Assembly: GCA_965602045.1 (NCBI GenBank)
Contig: CBFCXR010000002.1
Location: 1 to 48,382 of the forward strand
Length of the DNA: 48,382 nt
Origin: G020354785 sp965602045
GTDB taxonomy: Bacteria; Bacteroidota; Bacteroidia; Bacteroidales; UBA10428
Direction of reading: 5' to 3'
A program made the position numbers and the translations under genes. Positions 28,301 through 34,977 of this stretch are shown here, one piece after another (the first letter of the stretch is position 1; every line of letters begins with the position of its first letter). Below the pieces are notes generated by a model. It was not told the DNA's origin. It was given only the letters and a program-made list of their open reading frames with translations, and made no database searches.

Positions 28301-28440
28301 GATATTACAGTACATTCTGGGTAAATACATGTGTTATCTGGTTTATGTCTATTATATGTTTTATAATATTATATTACAGAGGACTAAAGAAATTCCTGGA
28401 TTATATGGAACAACTTAGTGGTAAATGGAAGAAAGCTTGA
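25372..28440 (+). CDS. ABCG-type ABC transporter with TerB-like and FHA-like N-terminal regions
   Basis: This 1,022-residue protein starts with an alpha-helical region resembling TerB (about 10-135), then a small beta region that looks FHA-like (about 170-235, with MYLNGQLL). The ATPase domain follows: Walker A GASGAGKST from 281, Q-loop HVSQDD, signature ISGGQRKRLNIAL, Walker B ILFLDEPTSGL, H-loop VIHQPSSD. An ABC2-type membrane domain starts near residue 560. A long charged insert (about 780-975) precedes the last membrane span (about 980-1003). The ATPase-first order and H-loop wording are typical of ABCG half-transporters. The substrate is unknown; the FHA-like part suggests control by phosphorylation, which is inference. 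A strong terminator follows the stop. Confidence 0.88.
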   Translation: MSEQILKALMELFAIIARPESNASDRRTVVQSFLKRQLNQELVKDYIEVFDEYYSKHQTLHIQRGAKRIGPDSVKILRICDQINKELTQKQKVIVLVRLFEFVNSDDDEITDQEFEFISAVAESFYIQETEHNRIKEFTVNSIDTTISNNKILIIDNHRDYSNPNIKHICSEFLEGQLWVLNVSTANMYLLKYIGENEMYLNGQLLQEEKIHVLYTGSSIRNHHIKPIYYSDIVSAYNDERLKSRIVFSINDVSYQFKNGKFGLNKLSFTEESGKLVGIMGASGAGKSTLLNVLNGSAKPTTGKLLINGINIHDEKNKVEGLIGHVSQDDLLIEELTVYQNLYYNARLCFDNYKESEIKETVNRVLQNLGLFEIKDVQVGTPLNKKISGGQRKRLNIALELIREPAILFLDEPTSGLSSRDSENIMDLLKELTLKGKLVFVVIHQPSSDIFKMFDQLLILDCGGFLIYNGDPIDSIIYFKSRVHHANWSESECNECGNVNPEQVFNIVESLVVDEYGKLTDTRKISPKEWNQHYLEYSKGKEKKLSVTKETPSISFKIPYKLKQFFIFATRDIRSKLANTQYLIITFLEAPLLAFILSFIIKYRDINATNELGYTFTGNSNLPVYIFMSVIVAIFMGLTVSAEEIIKDRKILKREAFLNLSWASYLFSKVGVMFVISAIQALTFVLVGNYIMEIKGMYFHYWIILFSAWAASNIMGLVISDSFKTVVTIYILIPFLVIPQIILSGIIVKFEKLNPSISSPSGIPIYGEIITARWGYEALAVHQFKENKYQKQFYDFNKEMSKAEFKKNYWVKNLLNKVDYIEKYYKSAENTKRVNNNILLLRNEIGKELEKNKIIEFKYIDSLYYDSLSDLIINEVRNYLNNINRLYIKYYNKICDKRDIVIRNLQKSPEAKQDFIQLKREYNNDRLTEFVENSNDIVRIIEYRGHLYQKIDPVYMDPEHKFVKSHFYAARKNIFGRYYSTFWVNTCVIWFMSIICFIILYYRGLKKFLDYMEQLSGKWKKA

Positions 28441-28460
28441 ATTGAAGTATATATAAAATA

Positions 28461-28490
28461 AAAAAGCCGCACCAGCGGCTTTTATTTTTT
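28461..28490. terminator. Bidirectional intrinsic terminator between the ABC gene and siaC
   Basis: A perfect 8-bp stem, AAAGCCGC at 28463-28470, loop ACCA, GCGGCTTT at 28475-28482, is flanked by A-rich sequence on the left and a T-rich run on the right. It therefore works on either strand. It sits between the convergent stops of the ABC gene (28440) and siaC (28492), as expected for a shared terminator. Confidence 0.9.
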
Positions 28491-28491
28491 A

Positions 28492-28872
28492 TTAATCTAC
28501 AATTTCTATCATTTTGAAAGGGACTCTGATAATTGATTCATAATCTTCTCCGGCTTCGAGCATGTCTTCATCATCTTCTTCATAATACCAATTTATCACT
28601 ACATCATGTTTTGCCTTGTGAATAACCTCCAGTTTTTTGAATACATCTAAAATACACTTAGAGGAACTGGTGTTGAAATATTCCAACTGAACGTTAACCT
28701 GTGTTTTATCAACAGGCTTTTTTGCATATTCTTCTAACCAATCTACCAGTGGTTTGTAAAATTCAATCGAATTTTCGGGAATAGATCTGCCTTTAATTTC
28801 AATTATACCCGTTTTACAGTCGAACTTTACAGAAGGTGTTTTCTGAGTTCCCTCAATAAATATTGATTCCAT
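28492..28872 (-). CDS. siaC: SiaC family regulatory phosphoprotein (DUF1987)
   Basis: This 126-residue protein belongs to the DUF1987/SiaC family. In Pseudomonas aeruginosa, SiaC is phosphorylated by SiaB and dephosphorylated by SiaA, and controls the SiaD diguanylate cyclase. The phosphosite motif is intact here: FNTSSSK, with Thr68 at the position used in the Pseudomonas protein. Other family segments are GTQKTPSVKFD, GRSIPENSIEFYKPLVDWL and INWYYEEDDEDMLEAGED. SiaB is encoded directly upstream (28 bp gap), so the pair should form a kinase-substrate unit. No siaA or siaD is in the window. Confidence 0.9.
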   Translation of the reverse strand: MESIFIEGTQKTPSVKFDCKTGIIEIKGRSIPENSIEFYKPLVDWLEEYAKKPVDKTQVNVQLEYFNTSSSKCILDVFKKLEVIHKAKHDVVINWYYEEDDEDMLEAGEDYESIIRVPFKMIEIVD

Positions 28873-28900
28873 ATCAAACTGATTTACAACTTCTCTACTA

Positions 28901-29446
28901 TTAAATCTTAATTATAAGATTAAAGAAATAGTAATTATTATTATAATTGTGAAATACGTACTCTAATTTGTTACCGGTCTTTCTGGCAATATCTACCAGG
29001 CCTAAACCTCCTCCACCTTTTGCAGATAATTTTTGATGGTTTAAAATAAATTTATACATGTCCTTTAATTCATCCTTTGTAAGCGAATTAATCTTGTCAA
29101 TTTTTTCTTTAAGAAATTTAATTTTGGTGGAATTAATAAAATTTCCGGTTGTAACTTTAAAAATTCCATTTTCTCTCTCAATAATCAGTACTCCAAATTT
29201 AGGGTCAAGCTCTTCTTCTATCCCTTCGTGGGTTTCCTCAATGTGGTGATAAAGATTTTGCAAACTTTCAACAAGAACATTATAAAGCTTCTTTCTCGTT
29301 TTGCTTAATTCATTTGCATCATCAAGTCTCTTTTCAACAGCTTCGAGAACATCATTTATTAATTCAGAGGTTATACTGCCTTTGTAGGCCAGAAGTATAT
29401 CACCCTTGCTTATATTTTCATAATAATCTTTTATACTAAAGCTCAT
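28901..29446 (-). CDS. siaB: SiaB family protein kinase (DUF6272)
   Basis: This 181-residue protein matches the SiaB/DUF6272 family, GHKL-like kinases that phosphorylate SiaC. Visible features are YKGSITSELINDVLE near the start, the helix VLVESLQNLYHH containing the N-box-like Glu/Asn, and the glycine-rich ATP-lid-like segment AKGGGGLGLVDIARKTG. It is transcribed just before siaC. A -7-like element (minus-strand TATATTTG, 29509-29516) lies 62 bp upstream, but its nearest TTG is 27 bp away, too far for confidence. The target in this organism is probably the adjacent SiaC; action on the second SiaC is unproven. Confidence 0.87.
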   Translation of the reverse strand: MSFSIKDYYENISKGDILLAYKGSITSELINDVLEAVEKRLDDANELSKTRKKLYNVLVESLQNLYHHIEETHEGIEEELDPKFGVLIIERENGIFKVTTGNFINSTKIKFLKEKIDKINSLTKDELKDMYKFILNHQKLSAKGGGGLGLVDIARKTGNKLEYVFHNYNNNYYFFNLIIKI

Positions 29447-29805
29447 AAAAGGCTTCTATATTTAGCTTATCGTTAGATTAAAAGTCTTAAAACAATTTTA
29501 AAGTTCAACAAATATATAAAAAATATTGTCTTTTAAAAATACGCAAATTTATTATAATACAAATTAGATAAATGATTCAACATTTATTCTGAACTTAAAT
29601 ATAACCAAATTTCAATAAATAAAAATAAGTTCAGCAGAATTTTTAAATAGTCTTATTATCAGAAAAAATAAAAAATTGAATTACCATCAATTAAAGTTGC
29701 CGGATTTACTATTATATAATGAAGCATGTTTATATACAATAAAAAATAATATTAAATATATTTCATTAAAATATTTTTAAAACGTGGCGAGACTTTAAAT
29801 TATTG
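29447..29805. other. AT-rich intergenic region between the S41 protease and siaB
   Basis: This 359-bp region follows the S41 protease stop and precedes siaB on the same strand. No gene, tRNA or hairpin terminator was recognised. It holds the weak siaB -7-like element and otherwise only A/T-rich sequence. The size suggests siaBC has its own promoter rather than being read through from the protease gene. Confidence 0.4.
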
Positions 29806-31407
29806 TTATTTTTTCATAAGCAAAGCTGTATAGAATTCCCAGTTGTCAAGAATGTCTATTGCTTTTATATATCCGGGATCTTCTTCATTTACCACCTGGT
29901 AAAATTCACTTGTGTTCCATATATCGCGAGCAATATAGGCCTTTATCAATAATCTGATTTTTATACCGGATATTTCAATTCCCTGTTTATTTTCCGGTAC
30001 ATTCTCATTTTCCGCATATTTTATTAGTTTATTTATTGTTTTTTCTGAAACTTCAAAATTAGCATGAAATACATCAAATGTTGGATAATCGAGCTTAAGT
30101 TGTTCTCTGTTGTTATCAACATAATTAAGTGTAAATTGATTTAATATGCCCTTACTTACTATATCGCTGTAATAGTCAGAATAGAATGATGTATCAATCG
30201 GAACAAAGAAATCAGGCATTATTCCGCCTCCACCGTATACAACTCTTGAGTTTTTGAGTGTATTGAATTTAAGTGAATCAGGAAAATGAATACTATCTTC
30301 ATGAGATAGTTCACCGTTATTATACCTGTTAATTATATCTTTATCATAATCATCCTTACTCATGTTATATGGCTTCTGTATTAATCTGCCGGTAGGTGTA
30401 TAATATCTGGCAACTGTGAGCCTTACCATTGAAGAATCAGGTAATCTGAGAGGCCGCTGAACCAGGCCTTTTCCAAATGTTCTGCGTCCAACAATAATTC
30501 CTCTATCCCAATCCTGAATTGCTCCGGCCACAATTTCACTCGCAGATGCTGAACCTTCATCAGTTATTACTAAGATATTTCCTGTCTCAAAATCTCCTTT
30601 CGCTGTAGCTTTATATGGTCTTTTTGGATTATTGGTTCCTTCGGTATAAACTATAAGTTTTTCGTCATCTAAAAATTGATCTGCAAGTCTTATAGCTACC
30701 TCAAGATATCCGCCTCCGTTACCGGTTAAATCAAGTATTAGATTATTAACACCCTCCATCTTCAGTTCTGCCAGGGCTTCTTTGAATTCATCGATTGTGG
30801 TTAATGAAAATCTATTGATTTTTATATAACCAATATCATCCTTTACTTTAAATGAGGCATCAACACTATAAATTGGAATTTTGTCCCTTATTATTGTAAA
30901 ATCAATTATTTTATCATGACTTCGTCTGAAAACAGTAACAGTTACCTTTGTGCCTTTATCCCCTCGCAATAATCTAAAAACATCTTTATTAGTGATGCCC
31001 ATACCTGCAACATTATCTCCTTCAACTTTAATTATCCGGTCTCCTGCCATTATACCAACTTTTTCGGAAGGTCCTCCTGAAATAGCAGAAACTACAAATA
31101 TTGTATCATTCAGGATATTAAAAGATATTCCTATGCCTTCAAAATTTCCCTGAAGAGGTTCATTCATTTCCTTAACTTCCTTTTTAGTAAGATAACTTGA
31201 ATGAGGATCAAGCTTTTTCAGCACTTCAATAATCGCATTTTCTACAAGTGTCCGCTGATCCACGGAGTCAACATAATAATTTTCAATCCATTCCAGTACT
31301 CTCCCGAATTTAAATGTTTGTTCATACACAAACTGAGAATATGTAGTCCCTACAGAGAATATTAATGAAAATAAGCATACGAATAAAAAGAATTTGTAAT
31401 CTTTCAT
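29806..31407 (-). CDS. S41 family C-terminal processing peptidase
   Basis: This 533-residue CtpA/Prc-type serine protease has an N-terminal signal or anchor segment (residues 5-24), a PDZ domain (about 85-160, with GIGISF and AGDRIIKVEGDNV) and the S41 protease domain. The catalytic pair is Ser288 (EGSASASEIVAG) and Lys313 (RTFGKGLVQ), 25 residues apart as in family members. It acts in the periplasm on protein C-termini. The C-terminal 130 residues form a helical extension common in Bacteroidota copies. It lies downstream of the second siaC gene (145 bp gap). Confidence 0.93.
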   Translation of the reverse strand: MKDYKFFLFVCLFSLIFSVGTTYSQFVYEQTFKFGRVLEWIENYYVDSVDQRTLVENAIIEVLKKLDPHSSYLTKKEVKEMNEPLQGNFEGIGISFNILNDTIFVVSAISGGPSEKVGIMAGDRIIKVEGDNVAGMGITNKDVFRLLRGDKGTKVTVTVFRRSHDKIIDFTIIRDKIPIYSVDASFKVKDDIGYIKINRFSLTTIDEFKEALAELKMEGVNNLILDLTGNGGGYLEVAIRLADQFLDDEKLIVYTEGTNNPKRPYKATAKGDFETGNILVITDEGSASASEIVAGAIQDWDRGIIVGRRTFGKGLVQRPLRLPDSSMVRLTVARYYTPTGRLIQKPYNMSKDDYDKDIINRYNNGELSHEDSIHFPDSLKFNTLKNSRVVYGGGGIMPDFFVPIDTSFYSDYYSDIVSKGILNQFTLNYVDNNREQLKLDYPTFDVFHANFEVSEKTINKLIKYAENENVPENKQGIEISGIKIRLLIKAYIARDIWNTSEFYQVVNEEDPGYIKAIDILDNWEFYTALLMKK

Positions 31408-31552
31408 AAATAGTTAATATTAAGTATTGAGGTTATATTGATATCGCAAAAGAAAGAATAAAATTTTCGCTGGTATCAACAAATTAATTTATAAATTTAT
31501 TGAAATGGGATAATATATATTAAGTGAGCAAGTTCTATTTTTAATAAATGAA

Positions 31553-31936
31553 TTATGATATAATAAAGTTGAAATCCAAACCCACCAGTTCTGCCAAATC
31601 TTCTCCTGCTTCCTTAAGTAATTCATCTTCTTTTTCATAGTACCAATTAACCAATGTTTTTAAGCCCTTCTTGCTAATATTGGCAATTTTAATAAATATT
31701 TCTGCTATATATCGCATCGATCCTGAGTTATAATAAGCAAATCTAACACTGATTTTCAAGGGTTTTTTAATACTATCAAGATTATTTTCATAATCATTTA
31801 ACCATTGAATTACTGGTTTATAAAAATCGTGCACATTTTCGGGTAAAGATGATCCGGAAATTGCTAAGGTGTTTTCATTAGGATCATAAACGATTTCAGG
31901 TGTGTGCTTCCCGGGTTTGATATCTAGTTTTTCCAT
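31553..31936 (-). CDS. Second SiaC-family protein with Ser at the phosphosite
   Basis: This 127-residue DUF1987/SiaC paralogue shares the family plan with the copy at 28492-28872: HTPEIVYD, GSSLPENVHDFYKPVIQWL, and VNWYYEKEDELLKEAGEDL. The phosphosite region reads YYNSGSMRYIAEIF, so Thr is replaced by Ser71. It has no SiaB neighbour of its own. It may be a Ser-phosphorylated variant using the same kinase, or a form that binds the target without control. It lies between guaA (76 bp gap) and the S41 protease gene on the same strand. Confidence 0.85.
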   Translation of the reverse strand: MEKLDIKPGKHTPEIVYDPNENTLAISGSSLPENVHDFYKPVIQWLNDYENNLDSIKKPLKISVRFAYYNSGSMRYIAEIFIKIANISKKGLKTLVNWYYEKEDELLKEAGEDLAELVGLDFNFIIS

Positions 31937-32012
31937 AAAACATATTATTTTGGGTAAAAGATACTAATTTTTAATAATTATTTCCAAATAAAATGTAAAT
32001 AAATGTGTGTTT

Positions 32013-33542
32013 CTATTCCCATTCAATTGTAGCAGGTGGCTTTGAGCTAATATCGTAAACTACCCTGTTAATTCCCTTTACATTATTAATAATTCTGTTT
32101 GATATTGTACTTAGGAATTCATAAGGCAAATGTGTCCAGTCTGCTGTCATACCATCAGTAGAAGATACGGCCCTTAGTGCAACTACATTCTCGTAGGTTC
32201 TTTCGTCACCCATAACACCTACGGATTGAACCGGGAGCAGGATAGCAGCGGCCTGCCATACTTTATCATATAGTTTATACTCTTTCAGACCTTCTATAAA
32301 TATATCATCAACATCCTGTAAAATTTCTACTTTCCCAGCAGTTACATCACCAATAATTCTGACTGCTAATCCGGGTCCGGGAAATGGATGGCGGTTCATA
32401 ATTTCATCGTCAATATTCAGGGCATTACCTACTTTTCGAACCTCATCTTTAAAAAGGAGTTTTAAGGGTTCTATTACCTTTAAATTCATTTTTGAAGGCA
32501 ATCCTCCAACATTATGATGAGATTTTATTGTTGCTGACGGGCCATTTACCGAAACAGATTCTATCACATCAGGATAAATTGTGCCTTGTGCCAGCCATTT
32601 TACACCCTGAATTATTTTAGCTTCTTTTTCAAAGACCTCAATAAAATGCTTGCCAATAATTTTTCGCTTTTGCTCCGGCTCAGATACGTTTTTTAAATTT
32701 TCAAGAAACTTATTTTTAGCATCTATACCATTGACATTTAATCCCATATGTCTGTATGATGCAAGAACTTTATCAAACTCATTTTTTCTTAGCAGGCCAT
32801 TATCCACAAAAATACCGGTTAGGTTTTTACCTATCGCTTTATCCAATAAAACTGCAGTTACAGAAGAATCAACTCCTCCTGAAAGGCCCAGAATTACTTT
32901 ATCGTTACCTAATTTTTCCTTTAATTCTTTGATTGTAGAATCAATAAATGAAGCTGGAGTCCAATCCTGCAAACAATTACAAATGTTAACCACAAAATTG
33001 TATAATATCTTTTTGCCTTCAGTAGTATGATATACTTCAGGGTGGAATTGAATACCATATGTTTTTTCAGAGCTTATTTTATAAGCAGCAACTTTAATAT
33101 CTCTTGTGCTTCCTATTAATTCATATCCATGCGGAAGTTCGGAAATTGTATCTCCGTGCGACATCCATACCTGGGTATTTCCTGACAGGCCACTAAGCAA
33201 TTGCGAATTTTTATCGATATATTCAAGATTCGCCCTTCCATATTCCCGATGTTTTGAAGATAACACTGAGCCGCCATAATTTTGTGCCAGATATTGTGCT
33301 CCATAGCAAACTCCCAATAAAGGAAGTTTTCCCTTTATTTTTTCAAGCATGGGCTTAGGAGCATTTTGATCCCTGACCGAATATGGACTTCCTGAAAGAA
33401 TCACACCCTTGATTGTATTATCTATATTTGGAATACTATTGTAAGGATGAATTTCACAATACACATTTAATTCTCTAACACTTCTGGCTATAAGTTGAGT
33501 ATATTGAGAACCGAAATCTAATATGATTATTCTATTATGCAT
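32013..33542 (-). CDS. guaA: GMP synthase (glutamine-hydrolysing)
   Basis: This 509-residue enzyme converts XMP, ATP and glutamine to GMP. The class I amidotransferase domain has Cys79 (GVCYGAQYLA) and the His-Glu pair (QFHPEVYHT). The ATP pyrophosphatase domain has the PP-loop LGLSGGVDSS. The C-terminal dimerisation domain ends KPPATIEWE, typical for the family. The length is normal. The upstream 108-bp gap to rnz holds a -7-like element (minus-strand TAACTTTG, 33568-33575) without a clear TTG box, so guaA may have its own promoter. Confidence 0.97.
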   Translation of the reverse strand: MHNRIIILDFGSQYTQLIARSVRELNVYCEIHPYNSIPNIDNTIKGVILSGSPYSVRDQNAPKPMLEKIKGKLPLLGVCYGAQYLAQNYGGSVLSSKHREYGRANLEYIDKNSQLLSGLSGNTQVWMSHGDTISELPHGYELIGSTRDIKVAAYKISSEKTYGIQFHPEVYHTTEGKKILYNFVVNICNCLQDWTPASFIDSTIKELKEKLGNDKVILGLSGGVDSSVTAVLLDKAIGKNLTGIFVDNGLLRKNEFDKVLASYRHMGLNVNGIDAKNKFLENLKNVSEPEQKRKIIGKHFIEVFEKEAKIIQGVKWLAQGTIYPDVIESVSVNGPSATIKSHHNVGGLPSKMNLKVIEPLKLLFKDEVRKVGNALNIDDEIMNRHPFPGPGLAVRIIGDVTAGKVEILQDVDDIFIEGLKEYKLYDKVWQAAAILLPVQSVGVMGDERTYENVVALRAVSSTDGMTADWTHLPYEFLSTISNRIINNVKGINRVVYDISSKPPATIEWE

Positions 33543-33650
33543 GCAGCCGTCTTATTATTATTGAAGCCAAAGTTAAATAATTATATGGGTTTTTCATATA
33601 ACATAACCAGCACAAGCGTCAGCTTGTTTAATAATTCTTAATTTGAGAAG

Positions 33651-34580
33651 TTATTTTATTCTTTCAGCGACAATATGGAAAATATCTCCATCTTCTACTG
33701 CAAAAGTATTTTTAAAGATTTTTTTTGCTTCTTTTACTAAAGCGGAAACATCCTTGTATCTTGCGGAAAAATGCCCGATCAGCAGTTTTTCAACACATGC
33801 TTTTTTTGCAATGGTTGCAGCTTGTAACGCTGTTGAATGATAAGTTAATTTTGCTAATTTTTTATCTTTGTCAAGAAATGTTGTTTCGTGATATAATAAT
33901 CTTACTCCGGAAATATACTGAACATATTTTTCCGAATAAACTGTATCAGAACAGTACGCATACGATCGTAATTTGAATGGCGGGAGTGTAAGTTTTTCAT
34001 TCTTTATGGTTGTTCCATCCTTAGTAATATAATCGGCACCCTGTTTAATCTTAACAATTTCTTTTATAGGAATATTATATTTTTCTATTTGTTCCTTACG
34101 TATATTTTTTGGCTTTTCTTTTTCTTTAAATAAGAATCCAACTGTAGGAATTCTGTGTTTAAGGGGTATAGTTTCAACTGTAATATGCTTATTCTCATAA
34201 ATCAATGTTGGTCTGGCAGTTTTAAATGGATGTATTATTATATTGTATTGTAACTTATTTCCAAAATGATCTTTATAGTATTTTATTGTATGAGTTATTT
34301 CAGGATGAGCATATATATGCAGATCATTTTCTCTATTTAATAAATTGAATGTAGAAATTAAGCCAAAAAGACCAAAAATATGATCTCCGTGAAGATGACT
34401 AATAAAAATGTGATTTATTTTCCCTAACCTGATATTGAATCTGTTTAGCTGTATTTGTGTTCCTTCACCACAATCAATTAAAAAAAAATGCTCATGAACA
34501 TTAAGAACATGAGCAGCAGAATTTCTTTTTGACGTAGGTAATCCGGAACTACTACCAAGAATCGTCAAATAGAAGGACAT
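33651..34580 (-). CDS. rnz: Ribonuclease Z
   Basis: This 309-residue metallo-beta-lactamase fold endonuclease removes 3' trailers from tRNA precursors. The zinc motif is SHLHGDH (His62, His64, Asp66, His67). Further ligands appear in YCSDTVYSE and LLIGHFSARYKD, and the family N-terminus FYLTILGSSSGLPTSKRNSA is present. The exosite region lies around residues 150-180. It follows the STAS gene by 15 bp and rpsA before that, so the three are likely one transcript. Confidence 0.96.
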   Translation of the reverse strand: MSFYLTILGSSSGLPTSKRNSAAHVLNVHEHFFLIDCGEGTQIQLNRFNIRLGKINHIFISHLHGDHIFGLFGLISTFNLLNRENDLHIYAHPEITHTIKYYKDHFGNKLQYNIIIHPFKTARPTLIYENKHITVETIPLKHRIPTVGFLFKEKEKPKNIRKEQIEKYNIPIKEIVKIKQGADYITKDGTTIKNEKLTLPPFKLRSYAYCSDTVYSEKYVQYISGVRLLYHETTFLDKDKKLAKLTYHSTALQAATIAKKACVEKLLIGHFSARYKDVSALVKEAKKIFKNTFAVEDGDIFHIVAERIK

Positions 34581-34595
34581 AATATCAGGTTGTAA

Positions 34596-34946
34596 TTACT
34601 TTTCGGCTCCAGTAATTAATTTAGCTCCTTCATCTATTGCACTGGCAATATTCAATACAGTATCCAACTGTGAGATTGTGATTAATCTTTCAACTGCATC
34701 ATTAAGACCTGTAAGTACAAAAGTCCCATTGGCATTTTTGCAAAGGCGGTTAGCAACAAGGATAGCGCTTAATCCGGATGAATCACAATATCGACATTTA
34801 CTCAAATCAAGTATAATATTTTTCTCTCCATTGCCGGATACCAGAACTAATTCAGATTTTAAAGTAGGGGCTATGTGCGTATCTAATTTTTCCTCTAATA
34901 CTTGAATTAATGTATAATTGTCATGTTTTTCAATTTTAAATTCCAT
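34596..34946 (-). CDS. STAS domain protein (anti-sigma factor antagonist type)
   Basis: This roughly 116-residue single STAS-domain protein has the phosphorylation loop CRYCDSSGLSAILVA, with DSSG at residues 55-58. ATG at 34944-34946 is preferred over an in-frame TTG three codons upstream, because it gives a normal STAS start (MEFKIEKHDN). It sits between rpsA (31 bp upstream) and rnz (15 bp downstream). Its partner kinase or sigma factor is not in the window. Its place between a ribosomal protein and an RNase suggests a growth- or stress-linked switch, which is inference. Confidence 0.88.
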   Translation of the reverse strand: MEFKIEKHDNYTLIQVLEEKLDTHIAPTLKSELVLVSGNGEKNIILDLSKCRYCDSSGLSAILVANRLCKNANGTFVLTGLNDAVERLITISQLDTVLNIASAIDEGAKLITGAEK

Positions 34947-34977
34947 ATTGAACAAGATTTGAATTTATTATATAAAG

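Noticed and set aside
33612..33627. Dyad ACAAGC-GTCA-GCTTGT between rnz and guaA as a terminator
   Set aside because: On the minus strand, the direction of transcription, no T-run follows the short stem.
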